Position numbers and translations under genes: made by a program. From NCBI RefSeq assembly GCF_001579805.1, contig NZ_CP014546.1, forward strand, positions 5,084,001 to 5,148,000: 64,000 nt of DNA, in the 5' to 3' direction. This DNA is from Pseudomonas azotoformans. Lineage in GTDB: Bacteria; Pseudomonadota; Gammaproteobacteria; Pseudomonadales; Pseudomonadaceae. Shown in pieces: positions 1 to 8,419 of the stretch. The notes under the pieces are model-generated. The model searched no databases. It saw only the letters and a list, made by a program, of their open reading frames with translations, and was not told the origin of the DNA. Each line of letters begins with the position of its first letter. Within the stretch, counting starts at the first letter, position 1.

Positions 1-1
1 G

Positions 2-244
2 GCCGCTTGCACCGGGCTGTCGCGTTCGGCGTTTTTCAAGCGCTTCAATGAACTGTGCGGGCAGTCACCGGGGCAAGTGCTGCTGATGATGCGCATACGC
101 CATGCCTGCCAGTTGTTCAAGCAGGACCAGACGGTGGCGGATGTCGCGCTGGCCGTGGGTTATCAGTCGGTGGCGGCGTTTACCCGGGCGTTTCACAAGG
201 TGACGGGGCAGCAGCCTGGGGCCTATCGCAAGGCACAGGCTTAG
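2..244 (+). CDS. AraC family transcriptional regulator, C-terminal part (cut by window edge)
   Basis: Only the last 80 codons are inside the window, read in the frame that ends in TAG at 242-244. They form the double helix-turn-helix DNA-binding domain of AraC/XylS proteins: an LSRSAFFKRFNE first recognition helix, then the VADVALAVGYQSVAAFTRAFHK segment and the terminal TGQQPGAYR, a typical AraC ending. The sensor domain lies upstream of the window, so the effector cannot be inferred. The stop overlaps the stop of the convergent LysR gene by 4 nt, leaving no room for a separate terminator. Frame and family are clear; the target is unknown. Confidence 0.85.
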   Translation, partial: AACTGLSRSAFFKRFNELCGQSPGQVLLMMRIRHACQLFKQDQTVADVALAVGYQSVAAFTRAFHKVTGQQPGAYRKAQA

Positions 245-1152
245 CGGCGCAAGCCGGTGCCGGGAGCGGCGCAGAGTTCGACCAGCCAGTCCACAAACAC
301 GCGTACGCGCTGGGACAGTTGGCGGTGCGGAGGATACAGCGCCGTCAAGGCCATGGACGGCACGCCAAACCGGGGCAGCACTTCCACCAGCGTGCCTTGG
401 GCCAGTCGCTGCCTGGCGTGATAGTACGGCGCCTGGATCAACCCATAGCCCGCTTCGCAAGCGCAGAAGTAGCCGTCGGCGCTGTTGACCGCGACCACCT
501 TTGGCAGGTTGAGCGTACGCAACTGGGAGGCGAGTAGAAACTCCAAGCCAAACCGTTTGCCGCTGGCGGCCGAGACGTATTCGACCATCTGATGGTGGGC
601 CAAGTCGTCGAGCGTTTCGGGCACCCCCATACGCTCAAGGTAAGCGGGGCTGGCCAGGGTGATTTGATCCATCATCGCCAGCGGCCGCGCCACCAGCGAA
701 TCATCCAGCGCGAGGCCACCGCGCAGCACACAATCGACGCCTTCACGGATCAGGTCAACCGGCCGGTCATTCAAGCCGATTTCCAATTCAATCTGCGGAT
801 ACAGTGCGGTGAACGTGGGCAGTGCGGGTATCACCAGAAAACGGCCGATGCCCGACGGCATATCAATGCTCAACGTGCCGCGTGGGTTCTGCCGACTGGC
901 GGAAAACACCGCTTCAGTTTCCTCAAGGTCCGACAGCAATTGCACGCAGCGCTGGTAATACGCAGCGCCATCCAATGTAGGGCTGACCTGCCGCGTGGTG
1001 CGTTGCAACAGTTGCACGCCAAGGTGCGCCTCCAACTGCTTGATCAGTACGGTCACCGAGGCGCGGGGCAGTTGCAGGCTGTCGGCGGCCTTGGCAAAGC
1101 CCCGCAGTTCGACGATCCGGGTGAACACGCGCATCGCGTTGAAACGGTCCAA
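241..1152 (-). CDS. LysR family transcriptional regulator
   Basis: A 303-residue protein of normal LysR length. The winged helix-turn-helix occupies about residues 5-62 (RGFAKAADSLQLPRASVTVLIKQLEAHLG is recognisable in pieces), joined by a linker helix to a periplasmic-binding-like effector domain from about residue 90 to 295. It lies head to head with the aldo/keto reductase gene with a 118-bp gap, the usual arrangement for a LysR protein controlling its neighbour and itself. The AT-rich part of that gap (about 1165-1215) is where its operator would sit, but I see no clear dyad there. The inducer is unknown. Confidence 0.9.
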   Translation of the reverse strand: MDRFNAMRVFTRIVELRGFAKAADSLQLPRASVTVLIKQLEAHLGVQLLQRTTRQVSPTLDGAAYYQRCVQLLSDLEETEAVFSASRQNPRGTLSIDMPSGIGRFLVIPALPTFTALYPQIELEIGLNDRPVDLIREGVDCVLRGGLALDDSLVARPLAMMDQITLASPAYLERMGVPETLDDLAHHQMVEYVSAASGKRFGLEFLLASQLRTLNLPKVVAVNSADGYFCACEAGYGLIQAPYYHARQRLAQGTLVEVLPRFGVPSMALTALYPPHRQLSQRVRVFVDWLVELCAAPGTGLRR

Positions 1153-1270
1153 GCGTCGGCTCCTTGAGCTGATTATTTAGAAATACCGAATAGTGTTAGT
1201 GCTTTTAGCCGGTTTATCCCGATTTTGTCGAGCGTGACAATGCAGGCCTTCCCAACCAGGAGCTCTCCCC

Positions 1271-2266
1271 ATGCACACTCGTCCACTCGGTAACAACGGC
1301 CCACTCGTCTCCGCCATCGGCCTCGGCTGCATGGGCATGAGCGATTTCTACACGCCCGGCAGCGACACCCGGGAAGCCACCGCGACCCTGCACCGCGCGC
1401 TGGAACTTGGTATCAACTTTCTGGATACCGCCGACATCTACGGCCCGCATACCAATGAAGCACTGATCGGCAAAGCCATTGCCGGCAAACGCGACCAGGT
1501 GTTCCTGGCCAGCAAGTTCGGCATCGTGCGCGACCCGGCCAACCCGGCGCTGCGTGGCGTCAACGGGCGTCCCGAGTACATCCGCAAGGCGATTGACGGC
1601 ACGCTGCAACGCCTCGGCGTGGACACCCTGGACCTGTATTACCAGCATCGTATCGACCCGCAGGTTGCCATCGAAGAAACCGTCGGCGCCATGGCCGAGT
1701 TGGTGCAACAGGGCAAGGTGCGTTATCTGGGCTTGAGCGAAGCGTCCGCCGCCACCCTGGAGCGTGCCCACAAGGTGCATCCGATCAGCGCCCTGCAAAG
1801 CGAATATTCGCTGTGGAGCCGTGATCAGGAACACAACGGCTGTCTTGCCGCCTGCCAGCGCCTCGGCATTGCCTTTGTACCTTATAGCCCTCTGGGGCGG
1901 GGCTTCCTGACCGGCGCCCTGCAAAGCCCGGATGACTTCAGTGCAGATGACTATCGCCGCTTCAGCCCGCGGTTCCAGGGGGAGAACTTCGGCAAAAACC
2001 TGGAACTGGTGAAGCAGGTGCAGGCACTGGCCGCCGACAAAGACGTGAGCGCCGGGCAACTCGCACTGGCCTGGGTGTTGGCGCAAGGTAACTTCATCAT
2101 TCCGATTCCTGGCACCAAGCAGCGCAAGTACTTGGAAGAGAATGTGGCCGCCCTCGCGATCCACCTCAACCCGGCCGAATTGGCGGCGCTGGAAGCGATC
2201 TTCCCCGTCGAAGCAACCGCCGGCCTGCGTTACCCGGAAGCAGTGATGGCCATGCTGGATATCTAA
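1271..2266 (+). CDS. Aldo/keto reductase
   Basis: A 331-residue cytoplasmic NADPH-dependent oxidoreductase of the aldo/keto reductase superfamily, probably reducing aldehydes or ketones. The catalytic tetrad is complete: D52 and Y57 in [11 protein letters not shown]82 in ASKFG, H126 in YYQHRIDP. The C-terminal cofactor-phosphate motif is [16 protein letters not shown]. The sequence resembles the AKR13 type (YakC-like). A ribosome site (CCAGGAGC) lies about 9 nt before the ATG. Divergent from the LysR gene, which probably regulates it, and closed by a strong terminator. The physiological substrate cannot be read from the sequence. Confidence 0.92.
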   Translation: MHTRPLGNNGPLVSAIGLGCMGMSDFYTPGSDTREATATLHRALELGINFLDTADIYGPHTNEALIGKAIAGKRDQVFLASKFGIVRDPANPALRGVNGRPEYIRKAIDGTLQRLGVDTLDLYYQHRIDPQVAIEETVGAMAELVQQGKVRYLGLSEASAATLERAHKVHPISALQSEYSLWSRDQEHNGCLAACQRLGIAFVPYSPLGRGFLTGALQSPDDFSADDYRRFSPRFQGENFGKNLELVKQVQALAADKDVSAGQLALAWVLAQGNFIIPIPGTKQRKYLEENVAALAIHLNPAELAALEAIFPVEATAGLRYPEAVMAMLDI

Positions 2267-2273
2267 GCCAAGG

Positions 2274-2299
2274 AGCGCCCTCAACGGGCGCTTTTTTTC
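2274..2299 (+). terminator. Rho-independent terminator after the aldo/keto reductase
   Basis: AGCGCCC and GGGCGCT form a perfect 7-bp stem around the loop TCAAC, followed at once by seven T residues. This is the clearest intrinsic terminator of the window. It starts 8 nt after the reductase stop codon. Confidence 0.9.
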
Positions 2300-2398
2300 T
2301 TGTACGATCGTACCTAAAGCTCCTCCTCGCCAAGCCGATATCCCGACGAAGCTCTAACAATGCCACGTCGGTCATAAACGCTTCGTAAGGACGACCCC

Positions 2399-4393
2399 AT
2401 GCCCCCACTGCGCTCCATCCAAGCCCGCTATACCCTGTTCCTGGTGCTGTTCGTCCTGGTGTTATTTGTGTTGACCGTAGTGGGTATCGGCCAGTTAGTC
2501 GCGCCCACGTTGCGTCACACCGAAGAACAGGTGGTGCTCAACCGCATCGCCGAGGTGGCGGAACAGATCCAGGGCGAGCTAAACAAGGTTCAGTCCCAGC
2601 AACGCAGCATCACCCAGACGGTCCCGTTGCTCGACAGCGATGCCATCGACAAGGTCCTGCCTGGCCTGGTCGACCAGTATGGCGAGCTGAAAGTCTTCGG
2701 CGGCGGGATCTGGCCGTTGCCCAACCAGCGCACACCGGGGCGTAACAAGCACAGCACGTTCTGGCACCGCGATGCCTCGGGCAAACTGGCCGTCAACACC
2801 TTCTGGAACAGCGACCCTGCGCCCAACTATTACGACCAGAGCTGGTACAAAGGCGGCCTGGCCTCCCCGCGTGGGCAATGCGCTTGGGCCGCCGCCTATA
2901 AGGACGACGCCAGCCAGGAGCCGCGCACCAATTGCGCCATGGCGATCCAGCGCGACGGCGTGCCCTACGGCGTCGCCACCATCGACGTGACCCTGGGTTT
3001 CTTCAATGACCTGGTGGCCAGCAAAGAAAAAGACATCGGCGGGCAAATGCTGATCGTCGAGGGCGACGGCAAGATCATCAGCAACAGTTCGCGGATCAGT
3101 GGTCCGGTGGTGTTGAAAAACATCAGCGAACTTGCCGGAACCTCGGCGTTTGCTGCCCAAATCAGCAAGGCCCTGGTTAATCGAGACCAAGCGCTGCAAC
3201 GCGGCGAATTCGACAACCAGGGCGTGGCCAGCACCTTCTATATGCGCCCGATCGCAGGCACACCGTGGTTCCTCGCCACCGCCCTGCCCACCTCTCTGAT
3301 CACCGCCCAACGCGATGACGTACTCGGCACCCTGGCCCTGCTGCAAATCCCCATGGTGTTGTTGCTGGTGCTGCTCGCGGTGTATGCGATCCGCCAATTG
3401 GTGCAGCGCATGAAGTCACTCAAAGCCAATATCGACGCACTGTCTGCCGGCGATGCCGACCTGACGCGACGCATCACCATCCGTGCCGAAGACGAGTTGG
3501 GCGCGATTGGCCATTCGGTGAACCGTTTTATCGTCTACCTGCAGAACATGATCGGTGAAGTGACCCAGGCCACCGGCGCCATGTCGTCGAGCCTGGAGCA
3601 ACTGCAGCGGACCTCGGCGCACACCAACCAGATCCTGGTGCGGCATGCCTCGGAGACCGATCAGACGGTCACCGCCATCACCGAAATGAGCTCCACCGCC
3701 GACACCGTTGCGCAAAACGCCGCCGAAACCGCCGCATTCACCCAGCGCGCCAATGAGCATGCCGATCGTTCCCGCGTGGTGGTGGGCGAAGCCTCCACCA
3801 GTGTCAGCGCCTTGATCGGCGAAGTGTCCAGCGCCACCCACAGCGTGGAAAACATGCGCCAGGACGCCGCACGCATCACCGAAACCCTTGGCGTAATCGG
3901 TGCGATTGCCGGCCAGACCAACCTGCTCGCCCTCAACGCGGCAATTGAAGCCGCACGCGCCGGCGAGCAAGGCCGGGGCTTTGCGGTGGTGGCCGATGAA
4001 GTGCGTGCGCTGGCGGCACGCACCCAGGCCAGCACCTCGCAGATCAACGACATGCTCACGCGCTTGACCGCTGGCGTCAGTTCCTCGGTGGCCGCCATGG
4101 AAAACACCCAGGCCAGTTGCCAGTCGGCGGCGGATGCCACGGCACGGGTAAACACCGGCCTGGATGAAATGGCCGGTTCGGTTAGCCATATCAACAACCT
4201 CAGCACCCAGATCGCCACAGCGGCCGAGCAGCAGAGCGCGGTGACCGAGGAGATCAACCGCAGCATGGTGCAGATCCGACAAATGGTCGAAGAGCTGGTA
4301 CAGAGCGGCCATGCCACTGAAACCAATACCCAAAGCCTGCTGGAGGCGAATGGCCGGGTGATCGCGTTGATGGGTCGATTCAAGGTGCAGTGA
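2399..4393 (+). CDS. Methyl-accepting chemotaxis protein with periplasmic dCache sensor
   Basis: A 664-residue inner-membrane chemoreceptor. Membrane segment 1 is about residues 12-32; a periplasmic double-Cache domain spans about 40-305, with a [11 protein letters not shown] segment typical of dCache ligand pockets; membrane segment 2 is about 311-331; a HAMP domain is about 333-387; the cytoplasmic signalling hairpin has its conserved tip at about 500-540 ([20 protein letters not shown]). Two cysteines, C161 and C179, flank a short insert in the sensor and could form a periplasmic disulfide. There is no C-terminal CheR-tethering pentapeptide. The ligand is unknown. It stands alone with its own hairpin downstream. 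Confidence 0.93.
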   Translation: MPPLRSIQARYTLFLVLFVLVLFVLTVVGIGQLVAPTLRHTEEQVVLNRIAEVAEQIQGELNKVQSQQRSITQTVPLLDSDAIDKVLPGLVDQYGELKVFGGGIWPLPNQRTPGRNKHSTFWHRDASGKLAVNTFWNSDPAPNYYDQSWYKGGLASPRGQCAWAAAYKDDASQEPRTNCAMAIQRDGVPYGVATIDVTLGFFNDLVASKEKDIGGQMLIVEGDGKIISNSSRISGPVVLKNISELAGTSAFAAQISKALVNRDQALQRGEFDNQGVASTFYMRPIAGTPWFLATALPTSLITAQRDDVLGTLALLQIPMVLLLVLLAVYAIRQLVQRMKSLKANIDALSAGDADLTRRITIRAEDELGAIGHSVNRFIVYLQNMIGEVTQATGAMSSSLEQLQRTSAHTNQILVRHASETDQTVTAITEMSSTADTVAQNAAETAAFTQRANEHADRSRVVVGEASTSVSALIGEVSSATHSVENMRQDAARITETLGVIGAIAGQTNLLALNAAIEAARAGEQGRGFAVVADEVRALAARTQASTSQINDMLTRLTAGVSSSVAAMENTQASCQSAADATARVNTGLDEMAGSVSHINNLSTQIATAAEQQSAVTEEINRSMVQIRQMVEELVQSGHATETNTQSLLEANGRVIALMGRFKVQ

Positions 4394-4406
4394 TAAACGG
4401 CTGAAA

Positions 4407-4431
4407 CACTCCCGTGCAATGTGCGGGAGTG
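4407..4431 (+). terminator. Hairpin after the dCache chemoreceptor gene
   Basis: CACTCCCG and CGGGAGTG form a perfect 8-bp stem around a 9-nt loop, 13 nt after the receptor stop. A U-tract is lacking (GGACTATTC follows), so it is a weak intrinsic terminator or an RNA 3'-end stabiliser. Confidence 0.55.
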
Positions 4432-4474
4432 GGACTATTCTGACAGTTCCTAGTCGCAACACAGGAGGTGTGCC

Positions 4475-4933
4475 ATGCGAGCTGCCGAGCAGTCGGTCCG
4501 TTTGGAGCGGATCAGTCAGGAACGCTTTATCCGAGCGCCTATCGAAGCCGTCTACGACTATGTGACCCAACCGGATCGCTGGCACGAATGGCATCCCACG
4601 TCCCTCAGTGCCGACACCGGCACCACCGGTTCACTGCCTGCCGGTGCACGGTTTACCGAGTTCATCGACCTGCTGGGGGTGCGTGTCCCCATGAGTTACC
4701 GCGTGCAGATCGCCCGGCGCCCTGGCGAATTCAAGACGGTGTTCACCTCCCTGGCCGTGGATGGCTCCATTCACTACTTCCTGCTGCCCCATCAGGGCGG
4801 CACGCTGTTCAAGCGGGTGCTGACCTACGAAACCGAGCTGCAACTGGCCACTTTACATGAGCGCATGATCGAGTTGTCGACCATTGCCCTGGACCAGTTG
4901 AAACATCGCCTGGAAAACCCACCCTTCGTATAA
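4475..4933 (+). CDS. SRPBCC (START-like) family protein
   Basis: A 152-residue soluble protein. It opens with RISQERFIRAPIEAVYDYVTQPDRWHEWHP, read in parts: the I-x-API-x-VY-x-YVT pattern and the W-x-W-x-P segment are typical of polyketide cyclase/dehydrase-like SRPBCC proteins, which enclose small hydrophobic ligands in a helix-grip fold. The start is fixed by CAGGAGGTG 7 nt before the ATG. No catalytic residues are identifiable, so ligand and role are unknown. The DUF411 gene follows after a REP-like element and is probably a separate transcript. Confidence 0.8.
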   Translation: MRAAEQSVRLERISQERFIRAPIEAVYDYVTQPDRWHEWHPTSLSADTGTTGSLPAGARFTEFIDLLGVRVPMSYRVQIARRPGEFKTVFTSLAVDGSIHYFLLPHQGGTLFKRVLTYETELQLATLHERMIELSTIALDQLKHRLENPPFV

Positions 4934-4953
4934 TTTGGAAACATTCCCAACCG

Positions 4954-5018
4954 GTAGGAGCTGGCTTGCCCGCGATGACGGCGTCATGATCGCCGCCATC
5001 CCGACGGCCCTCTCCTAC
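4954..5018. repeat. REP-like degenerate palindrome
   Basis: GTAGGAG at 4954-4960 is matched by CTCCTAC at 5012-5018, enclosing GCTGGCTTGCCCGCGATG. That core is the half-unit of the REP family often seen between genes in P. fluorescens-group genomes. It fills the 97-bp gap between the SRPBCC and DUF411 genes and belongs to a different REP type from those at 7973 and 57408. Confidence 0.65.
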
Positions 5019-5030
5019 ACGCGAGTTCCT

Positions 5031-5477
5031 ATGAAAACCACATTGCGCTTGGCCTTATTGTCAGCCCTGTTCACCACCACCCTGGCCCAGGCTGCCGACC
5101 TGATTCCCATCGACGTGCACCGCGACGCCAACTGCGGTTGCTGCAAAAAGTGGATCAGCCACCTGGAAAGCAATGGTTTCAAGGTCAATGACCACGTCGA
5201 AGCCGACATGAGCGCCGTCAAACAACGCCTGGGCGTGGCGCCGCGCCTGGGTTCGTGCCACACCGCCGTGATTGACGGCAAGTTCGTCGAAGGCCACGTG
5301 CCCGCCGAGCAAGTGCTGGCCTTGCGTAAACGCGATGACCTGTTGGGCTTGGCCGCGCCGGGCATGCCCATGGGCTCACCGGGCATGGAAGTCGAAGGCC
5401 GCAGCGAGGCCTATCAAGTCATCGGCCTGACCCGTGCAGGCAAAGATGTGGTGGTGGCTGAATACCCGGCGCAATGA
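5031..5477 (+). CDS. DUF411 family periplasmic metal-binding protein
   Basis: A 148-residue exported protein. I start it at the ATG at 5031 because the next codons encode a good signal peptide (MKTTLRLALLSALF..., cleavage after AQA, about residue 20). The mature part has the DUF411 signature: C35-G-C37-C38 in ANCGCCKKW, SCHTAV with a further Cys and His, and the PGMPMGSPGME loop. This family is usually found with copper-resistance genes and is thought to bind copper in the periplasm; none of those genes lies here. Its stop overlaps the YqaA-like gene by 4 nt (ATGA), so the two are translationally coupled. Confidence 0.85.
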   Translation: MKTTLRLALLSALFTTTLAQAADLIPIDVHRDANCGCCKKWISHLESNGFKVNDHVEADMSAVKQRLGVAPRLGSCHTAVIDGKFVEGHVPAEQVLALRKRDDLLGLAAPGMPMGSPGMEVEGRSEAYQVIGLTRAGKDVVVAEYPAQ

Positions 5478-5917
5478 TCGCCGGCTACCTGGGGCTATTT
5501 TTCGCGGCGTTTGGCGCCGCAACACTGCTGCCACTTCAATCCGAAGCCGTGCTTGTCGGTCTGCTGCTCAGCGGGCATTACAGCCTCTGGCTGCTGCTGG
5601 GCGTGGCCACATTGGGCAATGTGCTGGGCTCGGTGGTCAATTGGTGGCTCGGACGCTGGGTCGAGCATTTCAAGGGGCGACGCTGGTTTCCCGTCAGTGA
5701 CAAGCAGTTGGACAAGGCTCGTAACCATTACCAGCGCTGGGGCCATTGGACGTTGTTGCTCAGTTGGATGCCGATCATCGGTGACCCGCTGACCTTGGTG
5801 GCCGGGGTGATGCGTGAGCCGTTGTGGCGATTCCTGCTGTTGGTGACTTTAGCCAAAAGCGTCCGTTATGGGGTACTCGCTGCCGTGACCTTGCACTGGG
5901 TGTTAATCCCCAGTTAA
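5474..5917 (+). CDS. YqaA family (DedA/VTT-like) inner-membrane protein
   Basis: A 147-residue membrane protein with hydrophobic spans near residues 3-22, 28-55 and 105-145. The LGNVLGSVVNWWLGRW segment and the SWMPIIGDPLTLVAGVMR segment match the YqaA branch of the VTT/DedA superfamily, where a re-entrant loop carries the Pro and Gly residues. Members are linked to membrane lipid handling and proton-motive-force homeostasis. The start codon lies inside the stop of the DUF411 gene, implying a shared mRNA; whether the proteins work together is not known. Confidence 0.82.
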   Translation: MIAGYLGLFFAAFGAATLLPLQSEAVLVGLLLSGHYSLWLLLGVATLGNVLGSVVNWWLGRWVEHFKGRRWFPVSDKQLDKARNHYQRWGHWTLLLSWMPIIGDPLTLVAGVMREPLWRFLLLVTLAKSVRYGVLAAVTLHWVLIPS

Positions 5918-5961
5918 TCGTCCCGCAACAGCATCCGAGCACCCTTCTCGGAGCCTTGCCA

Positions 5962-6963
5962 ATGCCCCTGATCCGCGCTTTTTGCATCACCGGCCTGCTC
6001 GCCGTCAGCACCGCACCCGCCTTTGCCGCCAGCTACGGTCCAGAGCTGCAAGGCTTTGAATACCCCTACCCACTCAAGCATTTCGAATTCCAATCCCAGG
6101 GCAAATCCCTGCAGATGGGGTATATGGACGTGCCCGCCAAAGGACAGGCCAACGGCCGCAGCGTGGTGTTGATGCACGGCAAGAACTTCTGCGGTGCCAC
6201 CTGGGAAGGTTCGATCAAGGCGTTGAGCGATGCCGGTTACCGAGTGATCGCGCCGGACCAGATTGGTTTTTGCAGCTCCAGCAAGCCCGATCATTATCAA
6301 TACAGTTTCCAGCAGTTGGCGACCAACACCCATCAACTGCTGGAAAAACTCGGCATTCAAAAGGCCACCATCATCGGCCATTCCACCGGTGGCATGCTCG
6401 CCACGCGTTACGCGCTGATGTACCCCGAGCAGACCGAACAGTTGGCAATGGTCAACCCGATTGGCCTGGAAGACTGGAAGGCACTGGGCGTGCCCTCGCT
6501 CACCGTCGACCAATGGTATGCACGTGAGCTGAACGTCAGCGCCGACGGCATTCGCAAATACCAGCTCAACACCTATTACGTCGGGCGCTGGAAACCCGAG
6601 TACGAGCGTTGGGTAGACATGTACGCCGGCCTGAGCAACGGCCCAGGGCATACCCTGGTCGCATGGAACTCGGCGTTGATTTACGACATGATCTTCACCC
6701 AGCCGGTGTACTACGAGTTCAAGAACCTGCAAATGCCCACGCTGCTGCTGATCGGCACGTCCGATAACACCGCCATCGGCAAGGACATTGCGCCGCCGGC
6801 AGTCAAGGTCAAGCTCGGCGACTACGCCGTGCTGGGCAAGCAAGTGGCCAAGTTGATTCCCCATGCAACCCTGGTGGAGTTCCCGGGTCTGGGGCATGCA
6901 CCGCAGATGGAGGAACCGGCCCAGTTTCATCAGGCGCTGTTGCAGGGTTTAAACGCCCTTTAA
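5962..6963 (+). CDS. Secreted alpha/beta hydrolase
   Basis: A 333-residue hydrolase. The start at 5962 is preferred over an upstream in-frame codon because it gives a signal peptide (MPLIRAFCITGLLAVS..., cleavage near AFA, residue 22). The fold is canonical: oxyanion segment VLMHGKNFCGATW, nucleophile elbow GHSTGG with S141, acid in LLIGTSDNT, and histidine in PGLGHAPQMEEP. Likely a periplasmic esterase or related enzyme; substrate unknown. It follows the YqaA-like gene by 44 bp and precedes the dehydrogenase by 26 bp, so co-transcription is possible. Confidence 0.85.
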   Translation: MPLIRAFCITGLLAVSTAPAFAASYGPELQGFEYPYPLKHFEFQSQGKSLQMGYMDVPAKGQANGRSVVLMHGKNFCGATWEGSIKALSDAGYRVIAPDQIGFCSSSKPDHYQYSFQQLATNTHQLLEKLGIQKATIIGHSTGGMLATRYALMYPEQTEQLAMVNPIGLEDWKALGVPSLTVDQWYARELNVSADGIRKYQLNTYYVGRWKPEYERWVDMYAGLSNGPGHTLVAWNSALIYDMIFTQPVYYEFKNLQMPTLLLIGTSDNTAIGKDIAPPAVKVKLGDYAVLGKQVAKLIPHATLVEFPGLGHAPQMEEPAQFHQALLQGLNAL

Positions 6964-6989
6964 TTCAACCTTTTTCGAGGCACTCGTGA

Positions 6990-7943
6990 ATGTCGGTACA
7001 GATCGCAGTCATTGATGATTGGCAGAACGTGGCCAGTGGCGTGGTGGATTGGTCAGTGCTTGAGGCCGTGGGCCAGGTGCATTTCCTGCACGATTACCCG
7101 GCGGACACCGCCACCATGATCGAACGTCTGCGGGGCTTCGAGGTGATTTGCGTGATGCGCGAACGCTCCACTTTCGACAAGGCTCTGCTGCAAGGTTTGC
7201 CAAAGCTCAAGCTGCTGGTAACGGGCGGCATGCGCAACGCGGCCATCGACATTCCTGCGGCGAAGGCGCTGGGCATTACGGTCTGCGGCACTGACAGCTA
7301 TAAACACGCCGCACCGGAATTGACCTGGGCTCTAATCATGGCGTCCACCCGCAATCTGCTGGCCGAGGCCAATTCCTTGCGCGCCGGCCACTGGCAGATT
7401 GGCCTGGGCGGCGATCTGCATGGCAAGACCCTGGGTATTCTCGGCCTGGGCAGCATTGGCCAGAAAGTCGCGCAGTTTGCCCAGGTGTTCGGCATGCGGG
7501 TGATTGCCTGGAGTGAAAACCTCACGCCGGAACGCGCGGCGGAATCGGGCGTGACCTGGGTCAGCAAGCAGGCGTTGTTTGAACAGGCGGATATTCTTAC
7601 CGTTCATCTGGTGCTTAGCGACCGCAGCCGTGGGCTGGTGGACGCCGAGGCACTGGGGTGGATGAAACCCAGCGCGCACTTGGTCAACACCGCACGTGGC
7701 CCGATTGTGGATGAGTCGGCGCTGGTACAGGCATTGGAAAACGGACGCCTGGCGGGAGCCGCGCTGGATGTGTACGCCGAGGAACCGTTGCCGGCGGATC
7801 ACCCGTTCCGCCGCCTGCCGAACGTACTGGCGACGCCGCACGTGGGGTATGTGAGCGAACAGAATTACCAACAGTTCTACGGCCAGATGATCGAAGACAT
7901 TCAAGCGTGGGCCAAGGGAGCGCCCATTCGCGTGCTGGGCTGA
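6990..7943 (+). CDS. D-2-hydroxyacid dehydrogenase family protein
   Basis: A 317-residue NAD(P)-dependent oxidoreductase. The Rossmann motif GLGSIG lies near residues 151-156. The catalytic Arg is in NTARGPIVDE (about residue 236), the Glu in DVYAEEPLP, and the His in TPHVGY (about 284). It begins MSVQIAVIDDWQNVA, characteristic of a subgroup of hydroxyacid dehydrogenases common in pseudomonads and rhizobia. Substrate is unknown; phosphoglycerate dehydrogenase itself is larger and carries an ACT domain that is absent here. It is the last gene before the large regulatory gap in front of glgA. Confidence 0.9.
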   Translation: MSVQIAVIDDWQNVASGVVDWSVLEAVGQVHFLHDYPADTATMIERLRGFEVICVMRERSTFDKALLQGLPKLKLLVTGGMRNAAIDIPAAKALGITVCGTDSYKHAAPELTWALIMASTRNLLAEANSLRAGHWQIGLGGDLHGKTLGILGLGSIGQKVAQFAQVFGMRVIAWSENLTPERAAESGVTWVSKQALFEQADILTVHLVLSDRSRGLVDAEALGWMKPSAHLVNTARGPIVDESALVQALENGRLAGAALDVYAEEPLPADHPFRRLPNVLATPHVGYVSEQNYQQFYGQMIEDIQAWAKGAPIRVLG

Positions 7944-7972
7944 CGCACTCTTTCGGAGCATTCGCACTTTTT

Positions 7973-8114
7973 TGGCGAGCGGGCTTGTTGCGGCGAGCGG
8001 GCTTGCCCCGCGTTGGAGCGCGAAGCGCTCCCAAATAACCAATCGCGAATAAGCGGGGCCGCTACGCAGCCCAACGCGGGGCAAGCCCGCTCGCCACAGG
8101 AAGCTTGCTCGCCA
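7973..8114. repeat. Nested REP pair (REPIN-like), 25-bp perfect inverted repeat
   Basis: The 25 bases at 7992-8016 are the exact reverse complement of 8071-8095, a perfect inverted pair with a 54-nt spacer that itself holds a small hairpin (AGCGC-GAA-GCGCT, 8017-8029). Outside them, TGGCGAGCGGGCTT at 7973-7986 pairs with AAGCTTGCTCGCCA at 8101-8114 with two mismatches, giving a second, outer arm pair. The core GGCGAGCGGGCTTGCCCCGC recurs at 57408. Two REP sequences in opposite orientation are the form mobilised by RAYT transposases; no RAYT gene is in the window. Confidence 0.85.
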
Positions 8115-8356
8115 CAGACCCCGCGTCAACCTGACATAAGGTTACAAGTTTTTTGTCCTACAAAATTTCCGCAGAAAGCCTACAAGCTCTAGGATCTGTC
8201 CTAGACTCATGACCGATGGGTCCGTTCGAAAACAAAAACCCCGCAAAAAATCGAAACTTTCCAACTCTGCCGTAGGTCCAGTTTTAAGGTAAGGCGAGCA
8301 CCCGCGGTTCACGCGAAATGCCCGTCCATCCAATCTTTTTTGGCTAACCGTGCAAC
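8115..8356. other. AT-rich non-coding region upstream of glgA, with two short perfect dyads
   Basis: No convincing gene. The stretch is clearly richer in A and T than its surroundings. It holds two perfect palindromes: TTTTGT-CCT-ACAAAA (8151-8165) and TCTAGGA-TCTG-TCCTAGA (8188-8205). The second is centred about 185 bp before the start point predicted from the sigma-54 promoter at 8357, a normal distance for an enhancer-binding protein site. Their role as activator sites is inference from position and symmetry only. Confidence 0.5.
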
Positions 8357-8372
8357 TGGCATACGCCTTGCC
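8357..8372 (+). promoter_or_regulatory. Sigma-54 (RpoN) -24/-12 promoter of the glgA operon
   Basis: TGGCATACGCCTTGCC matches the RpoN consensus TGGCAY-R-N4-TTGCW at all but the last base. The invariant GG (8358-8359) and GC (8370-8371) are separated by exactly 10 bases. The predicted transcription start is about 8383, giving a leader of about 83 nt before the glgA ATG. No competing sigma-70 promoter of similar quality is visible. Initiation would need an ATP-dependent enhancer-binding protein that is not encoded nearby. Confidence 0.7.
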
Positions 8373-8395
8373 AGTTTGTACAGTGCTTGTGCGCC

Positions 8396-8414
8396 TGGCC
8401 GCAGGATGTGGCCA
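8396..8414 (+). promoter_or_regulatory. Leader hairpin with RsmA/CsrA-like AGGATGT loop
   Basis: TGGCC and GGCCA form a 5-bp stem around the 9-nt loop GCAGGATGT. GGA presented in a hairpin loop, followed by TGT, matches the RGGAUGU part of the CsrA/RsmA/RsmE consensus. Two more GGA triplets lie at 8417-8419 and in the ribosome site (GGGAGA, 8455-8460), as is usual for targets bound at several sites. CsrA is known to repress glycogen genes in E. coli; direct Rsm control of this leader is inferred. Confidence 0.5.
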
Positions 8415-8419
8415 TCGGA

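Noticed and set aside
3416..4594. Open frame of 392 codons antisense to the dCache chemoreceptor
   Set aside because: His/Gly/Ala-rich translation typical of a shadow frame; the + strand protein is a clear chemoreceptor.
8142..8333. 63-codon open frame on the minus strand in the AT-rich region before glgA
   Set aside because: No ribosome site, no recognisable motif, and it overlaps the dyads; regulatory DNA is the better reading.
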